Shown: one piece after another, positions 24,693-33,949 of the stretch
Position numbering within the stretch: position 1 is the stretch's first letter
Layout of the letters: each line of letters opens with the position of its first letter
Assembly (NCBI GenBank): GCA_900538885.1
Contig: UQAI01000009.1
Location: forward strand, 1 to 37,302
DNA from: an uncultured Mollicutes bacterium
Lineage (GTDB): Bacteria > Bacillota_I > Bacilli_A > ML615J-28 > CAG-313
Length of the DNA: 37,302 bases
Direction of reading: 5' to 3'
Position numbers and translations under genes: made by a program
The notes under the pieces: generated by a model
Seen by the model: the letters and a program-made list of their open reading frames with translations, nothing else
Told to the model about the DNA's origin: nothing
The model's database searches: none

Positions 24693-25902
24693 CTTTACCC
24701 ACAACTGTATTTAAAATATTTTCAGTTTTATCCATAACATCACAGATATTAGATGTACTTAAATTATCGAGCATTGTTTCAGCTTCATTAGTTGATAATG
24801 GAACATCTTTACGAGCCGATTCATCTATTTTATTTAATACTCTAATCACTGATACTAAATCAGCGTCTTTATTAATATTGATTGAGTCTTCCATAACATA
24901 ATAGTAATCATCATTTATTAGTAATCTATATTTTAATTTGGTTACATATATACTATTAATGGTTGCGGCTTGTTCAATGTATGCATCAACATCATTTGGA
25001 TGCATCATATCAAGAAATTGATTAAAGGTATATTCTCTTTGATGAGTACGACTAAACTTCATAAAGGCCTCAGTTGCCACATAAGTTCTCGTATTATAAT
25101 CAAAATATAAACCTACATAGTCAGTTAAACTCATCATCATATAAGTAAAATTATATGATGTTTCTAAATCAGCTGTAGCTTGTTTTAAGGCTTGTCTTAA
25201 ATCATCAAGTACTTGCATTCTATCTTGATAGAAGTAAATATTTCGGCCTATTAATTTCTTTTTGTAATACACAGGTTGAATAATTCCTATATAATTCATA
25301 TATTCTGGTTCTTCTTCATCATTTACTAGATCATCAACTTTAGGCATTTCAAATTTGAAACTATAAACAACATGTTTGCTGTTAGCACTTTTAAATTGAG
25401 CTAAAAAATCACTAACTGTGGCAAGATTAATATCCTTGCCATCTATTTTTGTTATTTTTAGATAATCTAGTAGTAACTTCCAGCAATACACACCTTTGAT
25501 ATCTTTACCTGACATTTTTGTTATTTTAGGTAATTTATTACTATAACCAATTATTAAATCCTTTTGATTAGTTTGAACAAAGAAATCAAATTCATTGTTT
25601 TTTAAATAGTTGTTTAATTCACGGTCATAGGCAGTATAAACTTGATATGTAATAATAAAATTATAAATACTATACCCTGCAAGTAACCAAAACAAAACAG
25701 CATAAATTATTTGTATCGCTAAGTGATTATTTGGCATTAATAATACACTAACAATGCCAGCAATAAGAATTGATATTTCCGCAAAAGCAATTTTTTTAAA
25801 GACAATAAACGTTATTAAACTTAATAGCGCTACGATAACTGCAGCGATAACTCCATACGAAACAGGTAATCCAAAAATTGTTTTTAATATTTCTATTGCC
25901 AT
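24679..25902 (-). CDS. Membrane protein with PAS-like sensory domains, unknown function
   Basis: 407 residues. Three membrane helices (about 15-34, 37-57 and 63-87) are followed by a cytoplasmic region. This region contains a PAS-like segment (about 100-230; ends with a GRNIYFYQDRMQ-type strand), a helical linker (VLDDLRQALKQATADLETSYN) and a second PAS-like segment (about 255-375), with a disordered tail. There is no kinase, GGDEF, EAL or HD output domain, so it may signal by protein contact. It sits nine bases after cdaA and overlaps ispDF, which suggests a link to the membrane or to c-di-AMP control (inference). Confidence 0.6.
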   Translation of the reverse strand: MAIEILKTIFGLPVSYGVIAAVIVALLSLITFIVFKKIAFAEISILIAGIVSVLLMPNNHLAIQIIYAVLFWLLAGYSIYNFIITYQVYTAYDRELNNYLKNNEFDFFVQTNQKDLIIGYSNKLPKITKMSGKDIKGVYCWKLLLDYLKITKIDGKDINLATVSDFLAQFKSANSKHVVYSFKFEMPKVDDLVNDEEEPEYMNYIGIIQPVYYKKKLIGRNIYFYQDRMQVLDDLRQALKQATADLETSYNFTYMMMSLTDYVGLYFDYNTRTYVATEAFMKFSRTHQREYTFNQFLDMMHPNDVDAYIEQAATINSIYVTKLKYRLLINDDYYYVMEDSININKDADLVSVIRVLNKIDESARKDVPLSTNEAETMLDNLSTSNICDVMDKTENILNTVVGKDEKD

Positions 25903-25910
25903 ATTATCAC

Positions 25911-26705
25911 CTATTGTACTATGATGTGTTGTTCTAATGACATTCTTAAACTATCTAAAGATACGTTTCCTGTAATTGTTCCGGCAATTGTTGTAGCGAT
26001 TTGCCCAGTTTCTTCTGATACAACAATTGTAAAAGCATCAGTCACTTCACTAATTCCTATAGCTGCACGGTGTCTTGAACCATATTGTTGAGGAATATCA
26101 TTTTTATCACTTGATGGATAGAAAGCACTAGCACACATAACATGATTACCTCTTATAATAACGGCCCCATCATGTAAAGCAGTATTAGGATGGAAAATAG
26201 TATCTAGTAGTTCAAATGATACTAATGCATCTAATTTGACAGCTTTATCAATATAAACATTTAAAGTATGTTCTTTTTCAATTGTGATAATCGCTCCTAC
26301 ACGACGTGAACTTAGGTGGTCAACAGTTTTTATCAATGTATTAATAAGTTCTTCTTTTGTCTGTTCACTTGATAAAAATTGTTTTGATGCCTTTGATTTA
26401 TTTCCAGTTGTAACAATATTTTTTATTTCTGGTACATAATAAACAATGAGCATAATGATCATTGAAATTAGCGAACCATATAGACATATTTTTATTAACT
26501 TTAAATCTAATAAATATGCTACCACAAATAAGACAATATAAGTTATCAAGCCTGGAATAAAAGCACTTTTTTTAATGTGTTTAGCAAGTAAAATTAATAG
26601 TCCTATTACCACCACAGCAGCAAGTGCTATATCAATACCAAAACTAACCCACTCTAATACCGAACGATCATTATTAGTAAAATACTCTATAATATTTTCA
26701 TTCAT
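25911..26705 (-). CDS. cdaA: Membrane diadenylate cyclase CdaA
   Basis: Makes the second messenger c-di-AMP from two ATP, which controls potassium and osmolyte transport. Two or three N-terminal membrane helices (roughly residues 20-90) are followed by a DAC domain with LHDGAVII (DGA about 179-181) and GSRHRAAIGISE (RHR about 211-213), the two catalytic motifs. The ATG at 26705 follows AAAGGAAG. The usual partners cdaR and glmM are absent; instead it lies between an ankyrin gene (8-base overlap) and the PAS-like membrane gene. Confidence 0.94.
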   Translation of the reverse strand: MNENIIEYFTNNDRSVLEWVSFGIDIALAAVVVIGLLILLAKHIKKSAFIPGLITYIVLFVVAYLLDLKLIKICLYGSLISMIIMLIVYYVPEIKNIVTTGNKSKASKQFLSSEQTKEELINTLIKTVDHLSSRRVGAIITIEKEHTLNVYIDKAVKLDALVSFELLDTIFHPNTALHDGAVIIRGNHVMCASAFYPSSDKNDIPQQYGSRHRAAIGISEVTDAFTIVVSEETGQIATTIAGTITGNVSLDSLRMSLEQHIIVQ

Positions 26706-27249
26706 GGTTATTCTTCCTTTCATTTTCTTGTATTTCTTTTAAATAATCTATAATGATTGAGTTTTTTTCATCTTTTGCGTAGTCTAAGGGGGATTCATTT
26801 TTTTCATCTACCATAAATAAATCAGCGCCTTTGTCTACTAATAATTTAATAATATCAATGTTACCACCAATAACTGCTCTATGTAGAGGGGTTTGGTCAA
26901 ATTCGCCTAATGCATTGATATCAATGTTGTCAATTTTTAATAACTCCACTATTGCATAGTAGGCATTACGTTCAACCGCAAAATGAAGTGGGGTATTGTA
27001 ATTATCATCACAAATGTTAGCATTAACACCCGATTTAGCAAGTAGTGGTATCACTCCGCTATTGTTACCAAGTACCGCATAATGCATTAAAGTACGACCC
27101 TTATATATGCTATGATTTAAATCAATTTGTAGTTTAACTGCTTGTTTAATTGACGTTTTTAGTTTTGCTAGATTTTGATTTTCTTTTTTGATTTCTTGAG
27201 CTAACTCATTAATTATTTTTCTTTTATTAACTACTACACTATCTTTCAT
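26698..27249 (-). CDS. Ankyrin-repeat protein
   Basis: 183 residues. A basic helical N-terminus (about 1-45) is followed by about four ankyrin repeats: RTLMHYAVLGNN, NTPLHFAVERNA, QTPLHRAVIGGN and ESPLDYAKDEKN. These are protein-binding modules with no catalytic motif. The ATG at 27249 overlaps the helicase-like gene by 11 bases and has GGAG ten bases upstream. It lies between the helicase-like gene and cdaA, so it may bridge one of them to another partner (inference). Confidence 0.88.
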   Translation of the reverse strand: MKDSVVVNKRKIINELAQEIKKENQNLAKLKTSIKQAVKLQIDLNHSIYKGRTLMHYAVLGNNSGVIPLLAKSGVNANICDDNYNTPLHFAVERNAYYAIVELLKIDNIDINALGEFDQTPLHRAVIGGNIDIIKLLVDKGADLFMVDEKNESPLDYAKDEKNSIIIDYLKEIQENERKNNHE

Positions 27250-30200
27250 TTTTCGCAAGCTCCACTAATTCATCTATTACGTTATCAAAATTATCAATTA
27301 GATCACTCATATAAAGTGGTTCTACAATCCAGCCATTGCGTTGATATTGGTGATAATAATAGTTATATTCATCAAGTAATGAGTATTCCTCATTTTTTAC
27401 TTTGCCAATTAAAAGAATCGCTACTGTATTCTTTTCATCAATAATTAAATCAAAATAGCCAAAGCCCTCTCTAACTTTTAGATTCTTTTGTTTTAATTTT
27501 TCTAATAAAACAATTGATATTCCTTCTAACTTCTTAGGATGAGCTATTGTTTTTCCAATTGTATTATTAATATTTTTTAACATTAATTCATTTTGTTCAT
27601 CTATTTTGGTACCTACATAATACATATGAACATTGTTACTTACAACTACAAAGTTTTTAAAAATAAGTTCTTTTTGATTTTGTTCAAGGTTTTGAAAATC
27701 ATTGAAATAAATCATTACATCATTAACATATCTAGCTCCTTCTGTAGTCGCATCAATAATTCTAATATTATAACAAAGTATCTTGATAATTTCATCACCT
27801 GAATATATTTTTTCAAGTTCACTTACAATAGCTTCATATACTTTTCTTCTTGTAGCATCTATTCCCACTAATACATTTATGATATGAGTAGGATTTTTTT
27901 CAAAAAACTCCACAACTTTAATTGCGAAATGATCGGTGGAATTTACCATTTGTCTTGAAATTTTAGTATCATAATTATATATATATCGATTATTGTTCGC
28001 CCAAAGATTATTGAAACGTGAGCTCATTCTAATATAACGATTATGATATGGAACAATACATGACTCGCTAACCCTTTGCATTAGGGTATTAACAATTGAA
28101 CTTTGCGATGATTTATCGCCAAAAATTATACATTGTTTACATTCATTAATACGATTATACTTATTAGCTGAAGATAAATGTCCATCATCGATAATTACTA
28201 AATCAAATAATTGTAAATCAAAGTCACTATTAAAAATATTTAAATCTGATAGGAAAATATTTGTATGTTTTGAAAGAATCTCAACTATTCTATTATAATC
28301 ATCAAATTTAATGTTTGTAAGTTTGGATGCTAATGATTTTTCTTTATCTCTTGAAAGAGCCTCTATATTTCTAGCACAATAGTCTAATTCATATTGATTA
28401 TATTTTTCTACCACATTTTCATAACTATCAAAGTCAAGTAGGTGTGGTTTTTCATTTTTAATAATATTGTATAATTCTTTAACTACTACATATAGATATG
28501 AATCAGCTATTTCTTGTTTTGGTTTTGCCTTTATAATTAATTTAGAAAGGTTTTCTAAACCATATAATTTACATTTTTTTAATACTTCATTAATAAACAA
28601 AATATGTTCTATTTGATATGTAGTATTAGAAAATGCAGTTAACAATTCATTATTTGCTTTAAATGAATTCATTTGGATGATGTTATTTCCACCTTTAAAA
28701 CACAATGAGAAAGACCTAAAAGCATTAAACCATTCTGTGCATAGTTTTCTTAGGGTTATACCATTATCAATTAATCTAGTTAGAGTTTCGTTTTCAAATA
28801 AAGCTTCCACTGATACATTTTCTTTCAACCTTTTGATGAAATCATCGAAATGGTCTAGTGTTTGAACCATGTCACTAATAATTGTATCAAACCCTTTATA
28901 GTTTTCCCCTAATAGTTCTTGATAACGATTACTATTTTCTTCGAGATGATGTTTATTATCTGTGTATTGTTCATCTATTTGAATTAATTCTAGAATTTGG
29001 TTTGTTGTTATCTTTTGACTATTTATAAATATATCTTGTAATTCTTTTTTACATTTAACTACTTTCTTTAAATAATCTTGAACTTGTTTTAATTCTTTCT
29101 TTTTATCAAAGCCAAAACTACCTGTTACTATTATTTTTAATTCTTCAAGATACAAACTAAGTTTATCGGCTTGTTCACATTCTTCTTTAAAATTCTTTAG
29201 TGCCTGATGTAAAGAATCTAAATTCAAGCGAGATTCTTTTTTATTTCTAGGTACAATTTTATAGAACTGAACAATTTGTTTAGGTGTAAGTTCTTTACAG
29301 AAATTATAAAAGTTAATAAATGATGAAATGATAACTTCGGTTTTTCTAGTTCCTCGGTAGTTACTGTCAACAACGTATGGTCTAATTTCACTTATTATTC
29401 CATGATATTCTTTAACATCTTTGATAAGTTCCATTGTACTTATATGTTTTTGTCTAACTTTTATTTTATTAAATGATTTTTTAAGTTGTAAATTAACTTC
29501 CCTAGTTGAAATAATTGTATTAATCTCATCAAAATACAATTGATGGTCTGGAAGCACATATGGAGCGTATTTACTATGTATTTCATATGCTTTGCCATAT
29601 AAGGTTTCCACTTTTTGACCTATTTTTGTGAAAGTTGTGTAATCAGAGATTAGCAAGTCACACCAATTTTTGTAAACAACATTATTACTAATAAAATAGA
29701 AAAGGGCGTTAATGAACTTATAATCCGTAAAAGTTATTTCCTTCAAAAAATCTGGATTATCAAAACTCTTACTAAGTTCTGCTTGATACTTAACTAAATG
29801 TTCTTGATTTTCTCCTAATTTATTGATAAGAGTTGTCAAGTCTTCTTTTTCTAGTAAACGATCCAAGTATTTAATATTGTCACTATTTTCATTAACATTG
29901 CGGTAGTATTTACCACATAATTCTTTAAATATTGAGTCACATGTCCCTATTTTATATTCTTTATTAATATTAGTTTCATAATAATTTATACTATTATAAT
30001 TTATATCAGATAGATTTTGAATTTCTCTAACTGCATCAAGTGCATTTTGTCTAATGTCTACATCTTTCCAAGAAGCTAGTGGTTTAATATAATCAAAACT
30101 AACAATATTACCTACTAAGCGATCTAAATCATTAATATTGTTAGGAAACATAATTGAATATTTATCACAGAATTCTTCTACCTCTTGATTTAATCTTATA

Positions 30201-31519
30201 TGAATGTTATAAATGCGATTAGCACGATCTTCAATTTCTTTAATCGTAAAGTTATTATGTGAAATATTTAGGTTTTTCCAAATGTTTTGGTCATAATTAA
30301 CAATCACATCAAAGGCCTTTTCTACTTTTTGTAAGTCGACATATAAATCCATCGTTTCATACTTTTGGATTATGTTTTCTACTTTTAATGGTAAAAAGGT
30401 ATGAGAAGTATTATTTAAAACAGCTAATGTTTCTAAAATATAGCGGATAGGAAACCCATATTCTTTGCTATCTAAATCATTTTCAAATTTATTTAAAAAA
30501 TCTAAATCATCGTTTGTAAATTCGATATTGTTTTGAAATGGTAAATTCATTTTAGGTACTTCAATTTCACGAAGACTTTTTGTTAAATTATATATGTATG
30601 AATCTAATCCTAAAAACTTTAGGTTTTTTTCAAGATCCCATACATTGTCCAAGTCTTGATCAACATATAATACTTTTTTACCTTTAAAGATGGCATCAAC
30701 AATAATATTCAAAATTGTATATGTTTTACCTGAGCCAAGTCTGCCATCAACTGTAAAACTATCACCATGAAGTGCCTTTAAAATAACATACTTTTGATCC
30801 ATATTTGTTGGAAGGATAGCTCTAACTTCTTTAAAGTAATCCTTGATTACTTCTTCACTTGATACTTCATATACTGAACGTTCAACATTAAAGTAGTCAT
30901 TATTTATAGTAAAATCATAGTATTCAACATTACATACCGTTAAATAGTTACATGGTGAATAGTTATATCCTGTTTCATTTCCTAGTGCTTCCATATATTT
31001 ATCTATTTGGCCGATATTTGTAAGTATAACACTACTATAATAATCAATAAAACGATTTTGTTCTTCTTTAGTATCTCTAAATGTGGTGGAAAGTTTTTTC
31101 AATAATAAACGATTAGTCATAGGTGAACCAGCAGAAATTACTTTACCATTACGATAATCAATTTCAATTGGAATAAGTACAACTGGTGCGTACTTTTGAT
31201 TTCCTAAATTATCATAATAGATAATTGTTCCACAAGTTAAGAAAAACTTATTTGATGATCTTTTTTGTCGTAAACTTAGTAAATAGTTTAATTGATAGTC
31301 GGCATCATTACTACTATCATCGGTAATTTTACCAATACCAGTATTTAAAATATCATCATATATTAGATTTGATAACTCTAAAACTTGATGGTTGATTAAC
31401 CTATCAATTGTTGAAAGTGCAACAACACCAAGTTCCATATAATAGTTGTCATCTAAAATACTAAGTAAATGTAAATTGTTCGATTTAATATAAAATTTTT
31501 GTTCACCTGTTCTTTTCAT
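27239..31519 (-). CDS. Giant DUF4011-like superfamily 1 helicase with degenerate C-terminal nuclease-like domain
   Basis: 1426 residues. The N-terminal region has YAPVVLIPIEI, like the DUF4011 domain. Next comes a helicase core: DQKYVILKAL (Q-like motif) and Walker A GRLGSGKT (about 260), then GKKVLYVDQ. A long helical insertion follows, and motif II is VIIDDGH near residue 1110 (usual DEAS) followed by IIFGDKSSQ (motif III). The C-terminus (FDLIIDEKN...AILLIG...NGWIVEPLYM) aligns by eye with the Vsr/MTES-type nuclease tail of these helicases, but the E-x-DG site reads IGK. Such fusions are known as phage-defence proteins. Activity here is uncertain. Confidence 0.7.
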   Translation of the reverse strand: MKRTGEQKFYIKSNNLHLLSILDDNYYMELGVVALSTIDRLINHQVLELSNLIYDDILNTGIGKITDDSSNDADYQLNYLLSLRQKRSSNKFFLTCGTIIYYDNLGNQKYAPVVLIPIEIDYRNGKVISAGSPMTNRLLLKKLSTTFRDTKEEQNRFIDYYSSVILTNIGQIDKYMEALGNETGYNYSPCNYLTVCNVEYYDFTINNDYFNVERSVYEVSSEEVIKDYFKEVRAILPTNMDQKYVILKALHGDSFTVDGRLGSGKTYTILNIIVDAIFKGKKVLYVDQDLDNVWDLEKNLKFLGLDSYIYNLTKSLREIEVPKMNLPFQNNIEFTNDDLDFLNKFENDLDSKEYGFPIRYILETLAVLNNTSHTFLPLKVENIIQKYETMDLYVDLQKVEKAFDVIVNYDQNIWKNLNISHNNFTIKEIEDRANRIYNIHIRLNQEVEEFCDKYSIMFPNNINDLDRLVGNIVSFDYIKPLASWKDVDIRQNALDAVREIQNLSDINYNSINYYETNINKEYKIGTCDSIFKELCGKYYRNVNENSDNIKYLDRLLEKEDLTTLINKLGENQEHLVKYQAELSKSFDNPDFLKEITFTDYKFINALFYFISNNVVYKNWCDLLISDYTTFTKIGQKVETLYGKAYEIHSKYAPYVLPDHQLYFDEINTIISTREVNLQLKKSFNKIKVRQKHISTMELIKDVKEYHGIISEIRPYVVDSNYRGTRKTEVIISSFINFYNFCKELTPKQIVQFYKIVPRNKKESRLNLDSLHQALKNFKEECEQADKLSLYLEELKIIVTGSFGFDKKKELKQVQDYLKKVVKCKKELQDIFINSQKITTNQILELIQIDEQYTDNKHHLEENSNRYQELLGENYKGFDTIISDMVQTLDHFDDFIKRLKENVSVEALFENETLTRLIDNGITLRKLCTEWFNAFRSFSLCFKGGNNIIQMNSFKANNELLTAFSNTTYQIEHILFINEVLKKCKLYGLENLSKLIIKAKPKQEIADSYLYVVVKELYNIIKNEKPHLLDFDSYENVVEKYNQYELDYCARNIEALSRDKEKSLASKLTNIKFDDYNRIVEILSKHTNIFLSDLNIFNSDFDLQLFDLVIIDDGHLSSANKYNRINECKQCIIFGDKSSQSSIVNTLMQRVSESCIVPYHNRYIRMSSRFNNLWANNNRYIYNYDTKISRQMVNSTDHFAIKVVEFFEKNPTHIINVLVGIDATRRKVYEAIVSELEKIYSGDEIIKILCYNIRIIDATTEGARYVNDVMIYFNDFQNLEQNQKELIFKNFVVVSNNVHMYYVGTKIDEQNELMLKNINNTIGKTIAHPKKLEGISIVLLEKLKQKNLKVREGFGYFDLIIDEKNTVAILLIGKVKNEEYSLLDEYNYYYHQYQRNGWIVEPLYMSDLIDNFDNVIDELVELAKNER

Positions 31520-31550
31520 ATTAACCACCCTTATTATATACTAACTACTT

Positions 31551-31559
31551 ATTATAACA
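31551..31559 (-). promoter_or_regulatory. Extended -10 promoter of the helicase-cdaA unit
   Basis: On the minus strand, ATGTTATAAT supplies a perfect TATAAT (31556-31551) with an upstream TG. No clear -35 box is seen. The distance to the GGGTGG ribosome binding site and ATG (31519) is short. Confidence 0.5.
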
Positions 31560-31814
31560 TGAATACAAGAAAAATAAAAGAAAATTGAAAAAAAACTAAC
31601 AATTTAACTCAATAACTGATAATATGCCTTTGTAATAAAAGAAGAGTGATTCCTACAAGTCACTTAAAAAAGTAATCTTACAACAATTAATTCACAAATA
31701 GCAGATCCTAGAAAAAGCTACTGAAGTAGTTCTAGTTTTGTCATAAAACTTAAGTATTTAATCAAAACTTTTTTGTTATCTACCACAAAACGAAATTTTC
31801 ATATAAACTAATAA
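31560..31814. other. Gene-free stretch between helicase gene and antirepressor
   Basis: No coding frame or RNA gene is visible. There is one imperfect stem (ctagaa..ctac..gtag..ttctag on the minus strand, near 31710-31740). The region is A+T-rich like the host chromosome, in contrast to the adjacent antirepressor gene. Confidence 0.5.
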
Positions 31815-31842
31815 AAGCACCTACCATTTCTGATAGATGCTT
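31810..31842 (-). terminator. Terminator of the antirepressor gene
   Basis: On the minus strand, an 11-base-pair stem (AAGCATCTATC with GTAGGTGCTT region, three G-U) has a six-base loop and is followed by TTATT. It lies 26 bases past the stop codon. Confidence 0.65.
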
Positions 31843-31867
31843 GATTCCTTATGTGGACATTTAATTT

Positions 31868-32389
31868 TTAGTTTTCTTCACCTTCGTATTTTCTAACCTC
31901 TAAAGCCGATTTATCTGTTGCGTTAAACGGAGAGAGTGCTTTTGTCCCGGTTGCTTCTTCATGTTCTTGCTTTGCAACGCCTGCGACTTTTCCCCCACGC
32001 CGAGCAATCGATCTGTTTTCGCTAAAAGTTGTAGGGGACTCTTGCTTGGAAATCGTTGTTGTGGTAACTTCCGCAAGCCACATTTTGAAAGGCTCTGCTT
32101 TCGGTGACGGAATTGACTGCACAAGTCGCAAAACATCTTGCGTCTTCATTGCATCCCGCATACGCATTTTTCCATCCGGAGCTAGCATTTTCAACTGACT
32201 ACAATTTGTAGTCACTTCACTTCCTTCTGCTTTTAACCTCGTTTTTAGTACAGACCAATACTTTCTAGGATTCGCACTATCTGTTAAAACAGCAACAACA
32301 TCCACTACAGAAAAATACCATTCTTCTTCATCGGAATTCCATGCGGTTTGAACTTGCTTATTCTCAAAAACTTTAATTTTATTTTCCAT
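31868..32389 (-). CDS. BRO-N-domain antirepressor-like protein with internal deletion
   Basis: 173 residues from the ATG at 32389 (GGGG upstream). The N-terminal BRO domain is well preserved: KVFENKQVQTAWN, EEWYFSVVDVVAVLTDS, NPRKYWSVLKTRL and KAEPFKMWLAEV. The last block jumps straight into TTTTISKQESPTTFSENRSIARRGGKVAG, which in full-length relatives, as I recall them, is about 90 residues further on, after a DNA-binding middle part. The join falls at a repeated LAEV-type sequence. The gene is visibly richer in G+C than its surroundings, so it was probably acquired recently. Function is likely altered or lost. Confidence 0.75.
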   Translation of the reverse strand: MENKIKVFENKQVQTAWNSDEEEWYFSVVDVVAVLTDSANPRKYWSVLKTRLKAEGSEVTTNCSQLKMLAPDGKMRMRDAMKTQDVLRLVQSIPSPKAEPFKMWLAEVTTTTISKQESPTTFSENRSIARRGGKVAGVAKQEHEEATGTKALSPFNATDKSALEVRKYEGEEN

Positions 32390-32419
32390 ACAATACCCCA
32401 AGACTATTTGAATGATAAT

Positions 32420-32448
32420 ATAATACCACAAAATTTCGCTTTTTTCAA
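32420..32448 (-). promoter_or_regulatory. Promoter of the antirepressor gene
   Basis: On the minus strand, TTGAAA (32448-32443), 17 bases, then TATTAT (32425-32420). It ends about 30 bases before the chosen ATG, so the gene carries its own promoter. Confidence 0.65.
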
Positions 32449-32504
32449 GGTTTTAGATAGGCTTTTAGATTCTCTCCTAGCTAAACCGAATCAATTTTAA
32501 TTAA

Positions 32505-32546
32505 ATTAAGAAGGGATTACTATACCAATGTATATGTAACCCTTTT
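32505..32546. terminator. Possible terminator after the permease gene
   Basis: The arms aagggattac..tatac and gtata..gtaaccctt pair with two bulges. The better T-tract is on the plus strand, so its use by the minus-strand permease gene is uncertain. Confidence 0.4.
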
Positions 32547-32548
32547 TA

Positions 32549-33871
32549 TTAGATAAATACTAGTAAAACAGTAATTCCTACAAGTATTGTAGGTATTGAT
32601 ATTATTATTCCATACTTCATAAATGTTATAAAATTAAACTTTATATTATGGTGTTTTAATAAACTTAACCACATAATACCAGCTAATGCTCCTACAGGTG
32701 TAAGTAGTGCGCCAAGATTTGAACCTATAATTGTCGCATACAATGCAGGTAGTCCGCTACTACTATTTTCTAATATACTTGCATACGCAACAGACATCGG
32801 AATGTTATTAATAAAACTACAAGAAAAATATGAACTGATACCATATATATAAGTCTTAACAATACTAGATGGAGATAACGAATCGAACCAATTAGCAATA
32901 TGCATTAATACACTATGTTCTTTTAAGGCTAAAACAATAATAAACATGGATAAAACAAAAGGTACTAAACTCCATGGGGCTTTCTTATATACCTTTATTT
33001 CATGCTTTTCATGATTTATTAAATCATAAGCAAATAAATAAATGGTAATTGATACAGCAAACCCTAAACATATATACCACATTTCGAAGTTAAGGTATGA
33101 TGATAAAATCAACATAATTGTACATGTAATTAAATGGATAAGTCCTACTATAATTAAGTGTTTATTACATTTAACATCAGTCGTTACATCTTCATCATTT
33201 ACTATTTGTTTTGATAATTCACGTCTAAATATTAAATACACTAGAAGAAAAGCAGTAAGTGATAATACAACCGTTGGAACTGCCATCACTTTAAAATATT
33301 CAAAAAAACCAATTTCATAATATGTTGCTAAATAGATATTTGTAGGATTACCAATAATAAACATTAATGACAAAGTATTAGCTCCCACAAATTCTCCTAC
33401 TAAATAAGGAATGGGATTAATCTTTTTTCTTTTTGTAAAATAACAGATAAATGGCGTAAATGTTAATATTATTATGTCATTAGATGTAAACATAGTTAAT
33501 ATTGTAACGACAAGATATAACAAACAGAATAATTTCTTTTGCGAGTTCTTCACCTTTTTTAAAGTATGTACGGCACATAGTTCAAAGAAACCTGCTTCTT
33601 CTAAAATAATAGATAATATGCTTATTGATATAAAAAGAATCAATATTTTAAAAGGGTTCATTGGTTCACTAAAATTGGTGAGTTCTTTCAAACTGTTTTT
33701 AGAGACTAAACCAGTAATCAATAGCACTATGGCCCCAACTAGACAAACCATCCAAAAAGTTTGAAATGTTAATTCTTTGTGTTTTAATTTAATTGTGATT
33801 GAAGGCTTGATAATAATTGTTGTAATAAGTATTATCATTGTTATGCTTGATATAATAATTGTTGGTATCAT
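32549..33871 (-). CDS. ArsB-like inner membrane anion permease
   Basis: 440 residues with about 11-12 membrane helices. The family motifs of the ArsB/ion transporter superfamily are visible: TSNDIIILTFTPF (first half), NPTNIYLA, SCSFINNIPMS (second-half repeat) and SNLGALLTPVGALAGIMW. ArsB exports arsenite; relatives carry other anions, dicarboxylates or silicate. No arsR, arsA or arsC lies nearby, so the substrate cannot be assigned. AAGGA six bases before ATG supports the start. It follows the ClpC-like gene by 78 bases and may be read with it. Confidence 0.85.
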   Translation of the reverse strand: MIPTIIISSITMIILITTIIIKPSITIKLKHKELTFQTFWMVCLVGAIVLLITGLVSKNSLKELTNFSEPMNPFKILILFISISILSIILEEAGFFELCAVHTLKKVKNSQKKLFCLLYLVVTILTMFTSNDIIILTFTPFICYFTKRKKINPIPYLVGEFVGANTLSLMFIIGNPTNIYLATYYEIGFFEYFKVMAVPTVVLSLTAFLLVYLIFRRELSKQIVNDEDVTTDVKCNKHLIIVGLIHLITCTIMLILSSYLNFEMWYICLGFAVSITIYLFAYDLINHEKHEIKVYKKAPWSLVPFVLSMFIIVLALKEHSVLMHIANWFDSLSPSSIVKTYIYGISSYFSCSFINNIPMSVAYASILENSSSGLPALYATIIGSNLGALLTPVGALAGIMWLSLLKHHNIKFNFITFMKYGIIISIPTILVGITVLLVFI

Positions 33872-33949
33872 ATGTAGTCCTTATGTTTATAAATTTCCCT
33901 ATATATTTTACTCTTTTTAAAGTGTTTTTCATTAGTTTTGCTTTAATAT

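Noticed and set aside
31700..31745. Terminator or RNA gene at the ctagaa/ttctag stem
   Set aside because: The stem is imperfect, has no T-tract and has no gene in front of it.
31900..32136. A second open frame of 78 codons on the minus strand inside the antirepressor gene
   Set aside because: It is an alternate frame of the well-preserved BRO-N gene, kept open by higher G+C; it has no ribosome binding site and no recognisable domain.
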